DNA of 64,000 nucleotides from an uncultured Clostridia bacterium (GTDB lineage Bacteria > Bacillota > Clostridia > Christensenellales > Borkfalkiaceae), in assembly GCA_944337235.1 (NCBI GenBank), contig CALVLK010000001.1, forward strand, positions 185,074-249,073, read 5' to 3'. The translations under genes and the position numbers were made by a program. The notes beneath the pieces were generated by a model, which was not told the origin of the DNA, searched no databases, and saw nothing but the letters and a program-made list of their open reading frames with translations. Positions 53,785 to 61,818 of this stretch are shown here, one piece after another (the stretch's first letter is position 1; every line of letters starts with the position of its first letter).

Positions 53785-55419
53785 TCAAATCAAAAGATTA
53801 AGAATGTGCTTGACTTCGCTCACGTTTGCCTCATAGGCGTTTGCGAGCTGATCGAGCGTATGATATCCCGCCGCCAGCCTTGATTCGCGCACGAGGACGG
53901 CGCACATCTCGTTCTCCTCGTCGAAGGGCGCATAGATCCCCGCGTCGTCGAGGATCTGATAGACCTCCTCGGCGGTGTGAATGATCCTCTCCTCGTTCTT
54001 CTCGTCGGCGAAATAGAAATCTGCATACACCCGTGCAAAGCTGTTGAGAAATTCCCTGCGCTTGCGCGGACCGATCTCAAGTTTGTGTGTAAAGTATTCG
54101 CGGTAGATATTGTAGGAGATGACGCCGAAGGAATTTTCCTCGTCACGCAGCGCAAGCAGCCGCATGAGAAAGGACTTGGCGACCGCGTCGACGCGGTAAT
54201 CGAGCAGCACCTCGCGCACAAAGCGGTCGCAGCGGAAGAGCACCGCCGCCTGCAGCGAAAGCAGCTGTAGCTTCTGGTTGAAGCTGCCACTCTGGTCATA
54301 GGCAAGGCGAAGATAGCGCTCCACCTCCTGCGAGCCGGAGAGCAGCGTCGCCTCCTCGCCGGACTTTCCGCCGTTCATCACAAGAAAGGCGACGATCTCC
54401 TTATAGATACGCTCGGGCAGGCGATACTCGTACCCCCAATCGTCCAACGCGTCCTCGCCGCGCAGCTGCTCGAGGAAATACTGCGCGATCGCCATGCGCG
54501 GATATACCGTCGTGCAGCGCTCGATGCAGCGGATCGCCTCCTCTCTGCGCCCTGTGCGTAGCGCCGCGACCGATACGAGCCAGAGCATATCGCTGTCGTA
54601 CGGCTCCTTGCGCAGGAACGCCGTGCCCTTCTCGAACGCCTGCTCGTGCATTTCACAGTGTGCGAGCAGCCGGCAGAGGCGGGACAACTCGTCGCCGTCC
54701 TCCTTGACCAGGCCGTACAGGCGCCGGGCGAGCTCTTTTGCCTCTTCTTTCCGGTTCTTCGCCAGCAAAAGCGTCGCCTGCACAAAGAGCACGCTCACGT
54801 TGTCTGCGTCGTAGGCAAGATACGCCGCGCAGCGGCGCTCCGCCTCGTCGAGATCCTCGTGCGCCATAAGCCCCATCAGATAAAAGCACAGGCAGGTGTC
54901 ATAGCCGGGCGTCTCCATGGGCATATCGTCGAGCACGGCGCCTGCGCGGTCAAAGTCGCCCTCCTGCATGGCGCGGGACATCTCCTGCATGGCCTCGGCA
55001 GACGAACTTTTCTCCGAATCGAGCAGCGTCAGCTTGGGCCCCTCGCTCGGCTCCTCCTCGGCGGGCATCGGGTCGACAAATCCGTTCGCAAGGCGATAGT
55101 AATACTCCGCCGAGCGCGCGTCGTAGGTGTGGCTGAACGCCACGGCAAGCCCCTCGTACCCCTCGCCGAAGTCCGCCTCGTTGCAGGTATCGAGAAAGCG
55201 GAACCAGGCGTCCGCGCACATCTCGTACAGGCCGAGCGACTCGTAGATATCCGCATACAGCGCCGAGGCGTCGGCGCTCGGTTCAAAGCGTTCCGCCCGC
55301 TTGTTCAGCATAGTGAGCGCAGCGAGATAGTTGCCCTCCTCGTACCGCTTCCCGGAACTCGAGAGCAAAAATTCGTCGCTCAGATCAAGTTTTGCGATCT
55401 TATCATCCTCTGTTCTCAT
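53785..55419 (-). CDS. TPR-repeat protein, unknown
   Basis: 544 residues made of tetratricopeptide-like helical pairs (YLAALTMLNKRAERFEPS, DFDRAGAVLDDMPMETPGY, LDEAERRCAAYLAYDADNVSVLF, RREEAIRCIERCTTVYPRMAIAQYF). The C-terminal ~130 residues end in a helix-turn-helix-like segment (HTLDQLANAYEANVSEVKHIL). It overlaps hslO by 4 bases. An adaptor role is likely; a link to Hsp33 is only suggested by position. Confidence 0.75.
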   Translation of the reverse strand: MRTEDDKIAKLDLSDEFLLSSSGKRYEEGNYLAALTMLNKRAERFEPSADASALYADIYESLGLYEMCADAWFRFLDTCNEADFGEGYEGLAVAFSHTYDARSAEYYYRLANGFVDPMPAEEEPSEGPKLTLLDSEKSSSAEAMQEMSRAMQEGDFDRAGAVLDDMPMETPGYDTCLCFYLMGLMAHEDLDEAERRCAAYLAYDADNVSVLFVQATLLLAKNRKEEAKELARRLYGLVKEDGDELSRLCRLLAHCEMHEQAFEKGTAFLRKEPYDSDMLWLVSVAALRTGRREEAIRCIERCTTVYPRMAIAQYFLEQLRGEDALDDWGYEYRLPERIYKEIVAFLVMNGGKSGEEATLLSGSQEVERYLRLAYDQSGSFNQKLQLLSLQAAVLFRCDRFVREVLLDYRVDAVAKSFLMRLLALRDEENSFGVISYNIYREYFTHKLEIGPRKRREFLNSFARVYADFYFADEKNEERIIHTAEEVYQILDDAGIYAPFDEENEMCAVLVRESRLAAGYHTLDQLANAYEANVSEVKHILNLLI

Positions 55420-56294
55420 CGTGATCTCTCAAACGCGCACGCCACATCCCGTCGCGAAAAGGTATAGTCTGTATTGCAATCGGGGCAATGCACCACGATC
55501 TGCCCCTGTTCGTCGGCAAGCGCCATGGCGTCTGCCCTGCCCAGCGAGAGCAGCGCACGCTCCGCCCGCTCGCGCGAGCAGCGGCAGGAAAATACGACGG
55601 GCCGGCGCTCCGCCTCCTCCACGCCGAACATACGCAGGATCTCCGCCGCGCCCTGCTTGCTGATCATGGACGAGATCGACCCGAAACGGGCGATCTCCCG
55701 CTCCGCATACGCGATCGACGATTCCCGTGCAAAGGGAAGCGGCTGCAAAAATACGCCGCCCGCCCCCGCGCAATGCCCGTCGTGTGCAATAAGCACCCCC
55801 AGCGCGATCGCCGTAGGGCGCTGTTCGCTCGTCAAAAAGTAGGCGGAAAAATCCTCTGCGATCTCCCCGGAGACGAGCGCACTCGTGCCGACAAAGGGGA
55901 TGCCCTCCCCGTCGTCACGCACCACCGTGATCGTGCCCGTGCGCCCCACGCAGCCGCCCACGTCGAGCTTTCCGTCCGGCCGCGGCGGGAGCATCACATG
56001 CGGCTCTTCGACCGAGCCGCGCAGGCGCAGGGCGCCGTCCCCCGCCGTGCGCAGCTTTCCGCCCGGACCACCGCCGTCGATGACGACGGAGATCGTGCTC
56101 TCCTCCTCTTTGAGCCAGGAGCAGAGGTATGCCGTCGCCGTGAGCGTTCTGCCCAGCGCCGCGGCAGCGACCGGGGTGAGATGGTGCCGCGCGATCGCCT
56201 CGTTGACGACCGCCGTCGAATCGATCACGCAGAGCGAGATCTCATCCTCCCGGATCAGCGTTTTATAGAGTGTTCCCGAACTTTCTTTCTGCAT
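55416..56294 (-). CDS. hslO: Hsp33 redox-regulated chaperone
   Basis: 292 residues. A holdase activated by oxidation: the C-terminal zinc site has all four cysteines (FSCRCS, Cys237/Cys239; HCPDC, Cys270/Cys273). The N-terminal core is typical (LGRTLTATAYLCSWLK, VIDGGGPGGKLRTAG). The start at 56294 lies 40 bases inside the end of the methyltransferase gene. Confidence 0.95.
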   Translation of the reverse strand: MQKESSGTLYKTLIREDEISLCVIDSTAVVNEAIARHHLTPVAAAALGRTLTATAYLCSWLKEEESTISVVIDGGGPGGKLRTAGDGALRLRGSVEEPHVMLPPRPDGKLDVGGCVGRTGTITVVRDDGEGIPFVGTSALVSGEIAEDFSAYFLTSEQRPTAIALGVLIAHDGHCAGAGGVFLQPLPFARESSIAYAEREIARFGSISSMISKQGAAEILRMFGVEEAERRPVVFSCRCSRERAERALLSLGRADAMALADEQGQIVVHCPDCNTDYTFSRRDVACAFERSR

Positions 56295-57013
56295 ATAAAA
56301 TTGAGTCTTTCACTTCCTTCGCGCGCTTCGCCCAGATGTCCCTCGACGGCGAGCAGCTCCCAGCCCGCCGAATGCAGCGCCGCGCGCACGTCCGCTTCGC
56401 GGTGGATATACTGGATATGGCGCTCGTCCGTCCGATCGAAGGCGCCGTCCCTGCGGCGCTGAAAAAGCGTGACATCCATCTCCACACGGTCAGAGAGCAG
56501 GTGATTCATGACGATACAGGTCACATCCTCGCGGTCGTCCACAAAGGTATTATTTGCAACCTTCTCGCGTAATTTGTATTCCGAGCTGATATCGAACCAA
56601 AAGAGGCCGCCCGGCTGCACGGCGCGCGCCGCATGCGCAAACGCCGCGGCAAGCCGCCCCTGCGGGATATAGTTGAAACAGTCGTTGACGGAAATGATGA
56701 AGGCGTAGCGCTCGGGCGTACGCAGGCAGGCGGCGTCCGCCTGAAAAAAGTTGATGCGCACCCCCTCCTGCGCCGCAAGCTCCGCCGCGCGGGTGAGCAT
56801 GGGAAGAGAGAGATCCGCCCCACTCATGGCATAGCCCCTCTTTGCCAACATACGCGCAAAGGCGCCGCTGCCGCAGCCGAGGTCCAACCCCTTTGCCCCC
56901 GCGCCCAGGCGCGAAAGCCCCGCAAGCAGATAGGCGCCCCACCGTTCGTATCCGCAGTCGTCGTTGAGTTCTTCGAACCGCGCCGCAAGCGCGTCGTATG
57001 CCCGATCCGTCAT
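56255..57013 (-). CDS. Class I SAM-dependent methyltransferase
   Basis: 252 residues. SAM motif I is GLDLGCGSGAFARMLA (~42-57), with SGADLSLPML and the post-motif FIISVNDCFNYI. The N-terminus YDALAARFEELNDDCGYERWGAYL is typical of a small-molecule methyltransferase group near ubiE/tellurite types; substrate unknown. It overlaps hslO by 40 bases and the upstream gene by 4. Confidence 0.85.
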   Translation of the reverse strand: MTDRAYDALAARFEELNDDCGYERWGAYLLAGLSRLGAGAKGLDLGCGSGAFARMLAKRGYAMSGADLSLPMLTRAAELAAQEGVRINFFQADAACLRTPERYAFIISVNDCFNYIPQGRLAAAFAHAARAVQPGGLFWFDISSEYKLREKVANNTFVDDREDVTCIVMNHLLSDRVEMDVTLFQRRRDGAFDRTDERHIQYIHREADVRAALHSAGWELLAVEGHLGEAREGSERLNFICRKKVREHSIKR

Positions 57014-58323
57014 TTGCGCTTATTCAGCATCTTGGGCGGACGCTTCTGCTTCTTTTTCTTTCCGCCGTTTTCCTCTTCGAGGGCGCGTTCGCGCTCGTCG
57101 AACTGGCGGTTATACTCCACATACTGCTCGTCATTCTTGTGCTCTTCCTCGTACGCCTTGACTTCTTCGTCCATCTTGTTGCGGCTGTCGCGCAATTTCT
57201 GAAGATCCTCGCGCGAAAAGCTTTCGGGCAGCTGATAGATGTCCGTTCCGTCGTCGATGGGCTGAATGGGGCGGCACATGAGCTTGCTCCTGCCCTGGGC
57301 GACGATCTGACGGCGGTATTCGCGCATCGCCTCGCTGTCGCGCATCGTCGCGCTGCCGCCGACGTGTTCCTCCTGCTTGCCGTCTTTATTGTAAAGGCCT
57401 CGCCCCGTGGCGACGCCGATGTTGGGGTTGACAAACTTATCGAACGCCCACTGGCTGTAGTCCATCCACACGAGCAGCGCCCAGGAAAAGCCGAACAGCA
57501 GCAGAATGACGACGCCGAGCGCCATCAGAAGGCCCGAGGTAAAAAGTGCCAGGAGAAAGGGAATGAGCGCGAGCGCGGCGAACAGAATGGTCTGCGGCAG
57601 CGTGGCGATCGTCATGATGAACGCATTGCGCAGCAGTGCAAACGGACCCTGTTGATAGTTGACGCCGAGCGAGACCATCCACATGGACATGAGGAGCGCC
57701 AAGACGAGCACCACATAGCTCACCGCCTTCGATATGATCATCAGCGTTCGCATCGACGGCATCACCGCAATGCTGTAGTCGGCGAGATTGATCATCGTCT
57801 GCGTGATAAACAGGACGAGCGTAAAGAAGAGCACCGCCTCGAGCACGTTCCAGAAATTGCGCTTGATTCCATGCAGGAAGTCATTGGCGACAAAGATGCC
57901 CTCCGTCCAGATGAGGTTGCGGACGATATACATGCCGCCCGAGATGCCGACGGCGGCGATCAGCGACGCCACGATGAAGAGCGAAAAGAATACGATATCC
58001 GTCTCGACCGTCTGCATCTGCGCAACGCCCGTAAGTGCTGCCCCCGGGATGACGGGATAGCCCACCATGAGGCCGGATCCGTACGGCCCGATCAGATCGG
58101 AGACGGAGACGGAGATATAGCGGAACACATACACCGCAACGATCGGTAAAAATGTCAGAAGCACCAGAAAATTGACGAGCATGAGCCGCCCGAATCGTCC
58201 CTTCAGAATATCCCAAAACAATGACCAACGATTGGTGGGGAGCGTCGTGCGTACATAGTCGTCGCTGCGCTCCTTCCCTTCCAGCCATCTTGCCACCAGT
58301 CCCTTGTGTTCTCTTTCAGCCAT
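57010..58323 (-). CDS. DUF624/YesL-like polytopic membrane protein with hydrophilic tail
   Basis: About 437 residues. Six or so membrane segments (~45-300) follow RWSLFWDILKGRFGRLMLVNFLVLL, a layout like YesL/DUF624 proteins. A ~130-residue cytoplasmic tail is rich in Glu, Arg and Lys. The ATG at 58323 is 14 bases from the only GGAG; a GTG five codons upstream directly abuts that site, so the start is uncertain. It is the first gene of the operon and has its own promoter. Confidence 0.75.
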   Translation of the reverse strand: MAEREHKGLVARWLEGKERSDDYVRTTLPTNRWSLFWDILKGRFGRLMLVNFLVLLTFLPIVAVYVFRYISVSVSDLIGPYGSGLMVGYPVIPGAALTGVAQMQTVETDIVFFSLFIVASLIAAVGISGGMYIVRNLIWTEGIFVANDFLHGIKRNFWNVLEAVLFFTLVLFITQTMINLADYSIAVMPSMRTLMIISKAVSYVVLVLALLMSMWMVSLGVNYQQGPFALLRNAFIMTIATLPQTILFAALALIPFLLALFTSGLLMALGVVILLLFGFSWALLVWMDYSQWAFDKFVNPNIGVATGRGLYNKDGKQEEHVGGSATMRDSEAMREYRRQIVAQGRSKLMCRPIQPIDDGTDIYQLPESFSREDLQKLRDSRNKMDEEVKAYEEEHKNDEQYVEYNRQFDERERALEEENGGKKKKQKRPPKMLNKRK

Positions 58324-58409
58324 AAACGGTTTGTTCACTCCTTTTCTGTCGTACGCAAATATGCGAACAAGCTCTGTATGTGCGCGTGCCCTTTGGCGCA
58401 CTTTGTTTT

Positions 58410-58438
58410 ATTTTACTACAACTGCAGAAATATTTCAA
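58410..58438 (-). promoter_or_regulatory. Promoter of the DUF624-hslO operon
   Basis: Minus strand: TTGAAA (58433-58438), 17-base spacer, TAAAAT (58410-58415). It diverges from the lysine-riboswitch promoter 20 bases away. Confidence 0.62.
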
Positions 58439-58457
58439 TCGAAATCCGATAAAATCT

Positions 58458-58486
58458 TTGACTTTTCACACAGGGCATGTTAAAAT
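58458..58486 (+). promoter_or_regulatory. Promoter of the asd-dapA-dapB operon
   Basis: TTGACT (58458-58463), 17-base spacer, TAAAAT (58481-58486). The transcript start near 58493 is just before the riboswitch. Confidence 0.7.
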
Positions 58487-58496
58487 AGGCATACTG

Positions 58497-58645
58497 ATGA
58501 GAGGAGCGGCCGAGCATGAGTACGCTGCGGGAGGGGCACGGGAAGCCCCGGCGAGCGCAGCGAAAAGGGCATCGCCGCCGAAACGCGGGGAGTTCCCGTG
58601 CCGCGCGTTGGGAGCAAGGGAGAATACCCTTGCTACTGTCACCGC
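58497..58645 (+). ncRNA. Lysine riboswitch (L-box) aptamer
   Basis: The conserved elements appear in the right order: AGAGGAGCGGC, GAGTA, AAGGGCATCGCCGCCGAA, then a hairpin and the closing CTGTCA. An extra stem (GGGGC..GCCCC) and the AAGGG..CCCTT stem fit the five-helix junction. The following genes (asd, dapA, dapB) make lysine precursors. Lysine binding should favour the terminator at 58682. Confidence 0.85.
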
Positions 58646-58681
58646 GGTGATGTGCTTTTCGGTAATTGCGTCGAAACAGTT

Positions 58682-58714
58682 CGGGCGGTGACCATTCGTT
58701 GCCGCCCTTTCGTT
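58682..58714 (+). terminator. Riboswitch expression-platform terminator
   Basis: GGGCGG, 13-base loop, CCGCCC, then TTTCGTTT; between the aptamer and the asd ribosome site. Confidence 0.75.
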
Positions 58715-58738
58715 TGCTCAGATCACGGAGGAATTGAT

Positions 58739-59821
58739 ATGCAGCCACAATACCGCGTCGCCGTCGTCGGCGCAACGGGCATGGTGGGGCAGCGCTTTGT
58801 TTGCCTGCTTGCCCGCCACCCCTGGTTCCGCCCCGTCGCCCTGCTTGCCAGCGCGGCATCTGCGGGAAAGTGCTACCGCGAAGCCGTCGCTGGAAAATGG
58901 GCGATGCAGGAGGAGATCCCCGCCTATGCGGCAGACCTCGTCGTAAAGGACGCGCACAAGGACGCGCCCTCGCTCGTCGGCGAAGTGGATTTTGTGTTCT
59001 GCGCCGTCAATCTGGATAAGGATAGGACGCGCGCATTGGAAGAGATGTACGCACGGCTCGAGATCCCCGTCGTCTCCAACAACTCCGCGCTGCGCGCAGA
59101 GCAAGACGTGCCCATGGTCATCCCCGAGGTCAACCCCGAGCACATCGAAGTCATCCCCTTCCAGCGCAGACGCCTTGGCACCAGGCGCGGTTTTATCGCC
59201 GTCAAGAGCAACTGCTCGCTGCAATCGTATGTCCCGCTCCTGCACCCGCTGCGCGGATACGGCATCGAACGGGTGCTCGCCTGTACCTACCAGGCGATCT
59301 CCGGCGCGGGAAAGACCTTTGATACCATGCCCGAGATCGCAGACAACATCATCCCCTACATCGGCGGCGAGGAGGAGAAGAGCGAGCGCGAGCCCCTCAA
59401 GATATGGGGCAGCGTCGAGGGCGGCGTCATCGTCCCCGCGGCGGCGCCCGTCATCACGACGCAGTGCTTCCGCGTGCCCGTCTCGGACGGACATACCGCC
59501 GCCGTCTTCGTCAAATTCCGCCAAAAGCCGGGCAAAGAGGAGATCCTCACCGCCTGGAGAGAGTACCGCGGCGTTCCTGGGGCATTGCACCTTCCCTCGG
59601 CGCCCAAGCAATTCTTGCATTATTTTGAGGAAAACGATCGCCCGCAGCCCAGGCTCGACCGCATGCTCGAGGGCGGCATGGCCGTCTCCGCAGGCAGATT
59701 GCGCGAGGACGCGATCTTCGATTATAAGTTTGTGGGCTGCTCCCACAACACGCTGCTCGGCGCGGCGGGCGGCGCCGTTCTGCTTGCCGAACTGCTGGCG
59801 ACAAAGGGTTATTTCGATTGA
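58739..59821 (+). CDS. asd: Aspartate-semialdehyde dehydrogenase
   Basis: Reduces aspartyl phosphate to the semialdehyde, the branch point to lysine/DAP, threonine and methionine. 360 residues: NADP motif VVGATGMVGQRF, active-site Cys159 in VKSNCSLQ, and QAISGAGKTFDTMPEI. The sequence belongs to the longer archaeal/fungal-type Asd rather than the Bacillus type. Start at 58739 with a GGAGG site. First gene behind the lysine riboswitch. Confidence 0.94.
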   Translation: MQPQYRVAVVGATGMVGQRFVCLLARHPWFRPVALLASAASAGKCYREAVAGKWAMQEEIPAYAADLVVKDAHKDAPSLVGEVDFVFCAVNLDKDRTRALEEMYARLEIPVVSNNSALRAEQDVPMVIPEVNPEHIEVIPFQRRRLGTRRGFIAVKSNCSLQSYVPLLHPLRGYGIERVLACTYQAISGAGKTFDTMPEIADNIIPYIGGEEEKSEREPLKIWGSVEGGVIVPAAAPVITTQCFRVPVSDGHTAAVFVKFRQKPGKEEILTAWREYRGVPGALHLPSAPKQFLHYFEENDRPQPRLDRMLEGGMAVSAGRLREDAIFDYKFVGCSHNTLLGAAGGAVLLAELLATKGYFD

Positions 59822-59845
59822 CATCAAATTATAACGGAGTATCAT

Positions 59846-60736
59846 ATGACAGGATTTTTACAGGGTTCTGCAACGGCGATGATCACGCCGTTCACGCAGA
59901 CGGGCGTCAACTTTGACGCACTCTCGCAGCTGATCGAATATCAGATCGAAAACGGAACGGACGCACTCGTCGTCCTTGGCACGACGGGGGAACCCGCCAC
60001 GATGACGGAGGAGGAAAAGGAGGCGGTCATCCGCCATGCTGTGGCGCAGTGCAAGGGACGCACCAAGGTCATCATCGGCACGGGCGGAAACAACACCGCG
60101 CGCGTCCTCCGCGCCAGCGCCAGAGCCGAGGAACTTGGCGCGGACGGCATCCTCTGCGTCACCCCGTACTACAACAAATGCACGCAGGCGGGGCTGATCA
60201 AGTATTACGAGAGCATCTCGCAGTGCGTACATATCCCCGTCATTGCCTATAACGTACCGGGGAGAACGGGCGTGAACATTCTGCCCGAGACGATGGCGCG
60301 CATTGCCGAATTCGATCACATCGCCGGCCTCAAGGAGGCAAGCGGCAACATGGCGCAGGTCATGGAGACGGCGCGGCTCATCCGCGGAAAGTGCGATCTC
60401 TATTCAGGCGAGGATGCCCTCAACCTGCCCATCCTGCTCGTGGGCGGGAGCGCCGTTATCTCCGTCCTCTCCAACATCGTGCCGGGCGCCGTCAAACAGC
60501 TCTGCACGGCTGCTGCGGCGGGCGATCTTGCCGGTGCGATCGCATTGAGCGATTCGCTTGCGCCCCTCGCCAAGGCATGCTTTATCGAGGTCAACCCCAT
60601 CCCCGTCAAGGCGGCGATGAACTACCTCGGCTTCGCGTCGGGCGAGCCGCGCGCCCCGCTGACGGTCCTCGAAAGCGAACATGCCGCCCGGCTTCTGGAG
60701 GCGATGCGCAGCTTCGGGCTGGAGGTGCGCGCATGA
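59846..60736 (+). CDS. dapA: 4-hydroxy-tetrahydrodipicolinate synthase
   Basis: Condenses pyruvate with aspartate semialdehyde. 296 residues: Schiff-base Lys163 in AGLKEASGN, Tyr135 in IAYNVPGRTG, and GTTGEPATMTEEE near 45-57. ATG at 59846 with a GGAG site. It ends in an ATGA overlap with dapB. Confidence 0.97.
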   Translation: MTGFLQGSATAMITPFTQTGVNFDALSQLIEYQIENGTDALVVLGTTGEPATMTEEEKEAVIRHAVAQCKGRTKVIIGTGGNNTARVLRASARAEELGADGILCVTPYYNKCTQAGLIKYYESISQCVHIPVIAYNVPGRTGVNILPETMARIAEFDHIAGLKEASGNMAQVMETARLIRGKCDLYSGEDALNLPILLVGGSAVISVLSNIVPGAVKQLCTAAAAGDLAGAIALSDSLAPLAKACFIEVNPIPVKAAMNYLGFASGEPRAPLTVLESEHAARLLEAMRSFGLEVRA

Positions 60737-61488
60737 ATATCATCCTCCTCGGCGCCTGCGGGCGCATGGGCAAAAACACGAGCGAGCTTGCCGCAGAGCG
60801 AGGCGACACCATCGTCTGCGGCGTCGACATTACCCCCTCCCCCATGCCCTTCCCCGTCTACACAAGCTTTGCCGAAGTGACGGAGCAGGCGGACGTCGTC
60901 ATCGATTTTTCCTCCGTGCAGAATCTGGAGGAGCGCCTTGCCTTCTGCCGGGCGCGGGGCGTCGGCATCGTCCTTGCGGCAACGGGATACTCCGCGGAGG
61001 ATCTTGCGCTCCTCAACGCCTATGCCAAAGAGATCCCCCTCTTTCAGTCGGGCAACTTCTCCATCGGCATCAACCTCTTACAGCGCCTTGCAAAGAAGGC
61101 GGCGAAGGTGCTGGGCGATGGTTTTGACGCAGAGATCATCGAGCGGCACCACAACAAGAAGAAGGACGCCCCCTCGGGCACGGCGCTCATGCTTGCAAAG
61201 AGCGTGAACGAGGGATTCAGCGGCGAAAAGCACGAGATCTACGGCAGATACGGCATGGTGGGCGCGCGCGATCGCAGCGAGATCGGCATTCACGCCGTGC
61301 GCGGCGGGACCATCGTAGGCGAACATGAAGTAATGTTTGCAGGCGAAGACGAGATCATCACCCTCTCGCACTCGGCAAGAAGCCGCAAGGTGTTTGCATC
61401 CGGCGCGCTGCGCGCCGCACAGTGGCTGACGGGGCGCGCCCCCGGCCGCTACGACATGGACGACCTGCTTGCAGAGCTTTTTGCTTAA
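60733..61488 (+). CDS. dapB: 4-hydroxy-tetrahydrodipicolinate reductase
   Basis: Reduces hydroxy-tetrahydrodipicolinate with NAD(P)H on the way to meso-DAP and lysine. 251 residues: GACGRMG (8-14), catalytic ERHHNKKKDAPSGTA (His139/His140, Lys143). Start at 60733 with a GGAGGTG site inside dapA. A strong terminator follows, closing the operon. Confidence 0.96.
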   Translation: MNIILLGACGRMGKNTSELAAERGDTIVCGVDITPSPMPFPVYTSFAEVTEQADVVIDFSSVQNLEERLAFCRARGVGIVLAATGYSAEDLALLNAYAKEIPLFQSGNFSIGINLLQRLAKKAAKVLGDGFDAEIIERHHNKKKDAPSGTALMLAKSVNEGFSGEKHEIYGRYGMVGARDRSEIGIHAVRGGTIVGEHEVMFAGEDEIITLSHSARSRKVFASGALRAAQWLTGRAPGRYDMDDLLAELFA

Positions 61489-61495
61489 ACTCCCT

Positions 61496-61526
61496 GCGGG
61501 GCGGCGATATGCCGCCCCGCTTTTCT
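61496..61526 (+). terminator. Intrinsic terminator of the asd-dapA-dapB operon
   Basis: A 10-bp perfect stem GCGGGGCGGC / GCCGCCCCGC, loop GATAT, then TTTTCT. Confidence 0.9.
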
Positions 61527-61570
61527 ATTGCGAAAAGGTCTGTAAAATTTTGTCAATGTGAAAAAATCAC

Positions 61571-61600
61571 TTGACAGAGGCATATGATCCGTGATATGAT
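61571..61600 (+). promoter_or_regulatory. Promoter of the corC leader
   Basis: TTGACA (61571-61576), 18-base spacer, TATGAT (61595-61600). It lies 212 bases upstream of the corC start codon. Confidence 0.7.
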
Positions 61601-61606
61601 ATCTGC

Positions 61607-61772
61607 ATAGGAGGATTTAAGCATAGTGGACGGCAGCGAAAGTAGCGTGCCGCGACGAACGCGGAACTTTATACGGCTTTTGTAGCATAACTTGTCCTGC
61701 GCAAGCGGGAACGGGTTATGTTTTTTGTGTTGTAAAAAATCGGAAATTATTCCAATACCGCATTTCCGATTC
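61607..61772 (+). ncRNA. Structured 5' leader of corC, possible riboswitch of unassigned class
   Basis: The leader holds two mutually exclusive hairpins: CGGCA...TGCCG, and CCGCG-ACGAA-CGCGG, which shares its first bases. Then come an intrinsic terminator (61686-61726) and a 10-base inverted repeat AATCGGAAAT...ATTTCCGATT (61738-61771). This layout is what a metal- or ligand-sensing attenuator looks like, but it does not match the M-box, yybP-ykoY, NiCo or fluoride consensus as I know them. Confidence 0.5.
61686..61726 (+). terminator. Terminator inside the corC leader
   Basis: CATAAC at 61686 pairs with GTTATG at 61715-61720, extended by GU/GC pairs around loop GCAA, then six T. It lies upstream of the gene, so it is probably an attenuator. 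Confidence 0.8.
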
Positions 61773-61818
61773 CATTCCGACGGGCACATGATAAGCCTCG
61801 TCTTATGCTGAATACACC

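Noticed and set aside
61607-61772. corC leader as yybP-ykoY, M-box or fluoride riboswitch.
   Set aside because: The diagnostic blocks (GGGGAGTAG; the M-box core; GGCGATGG with TAACC-type loop) are absent.
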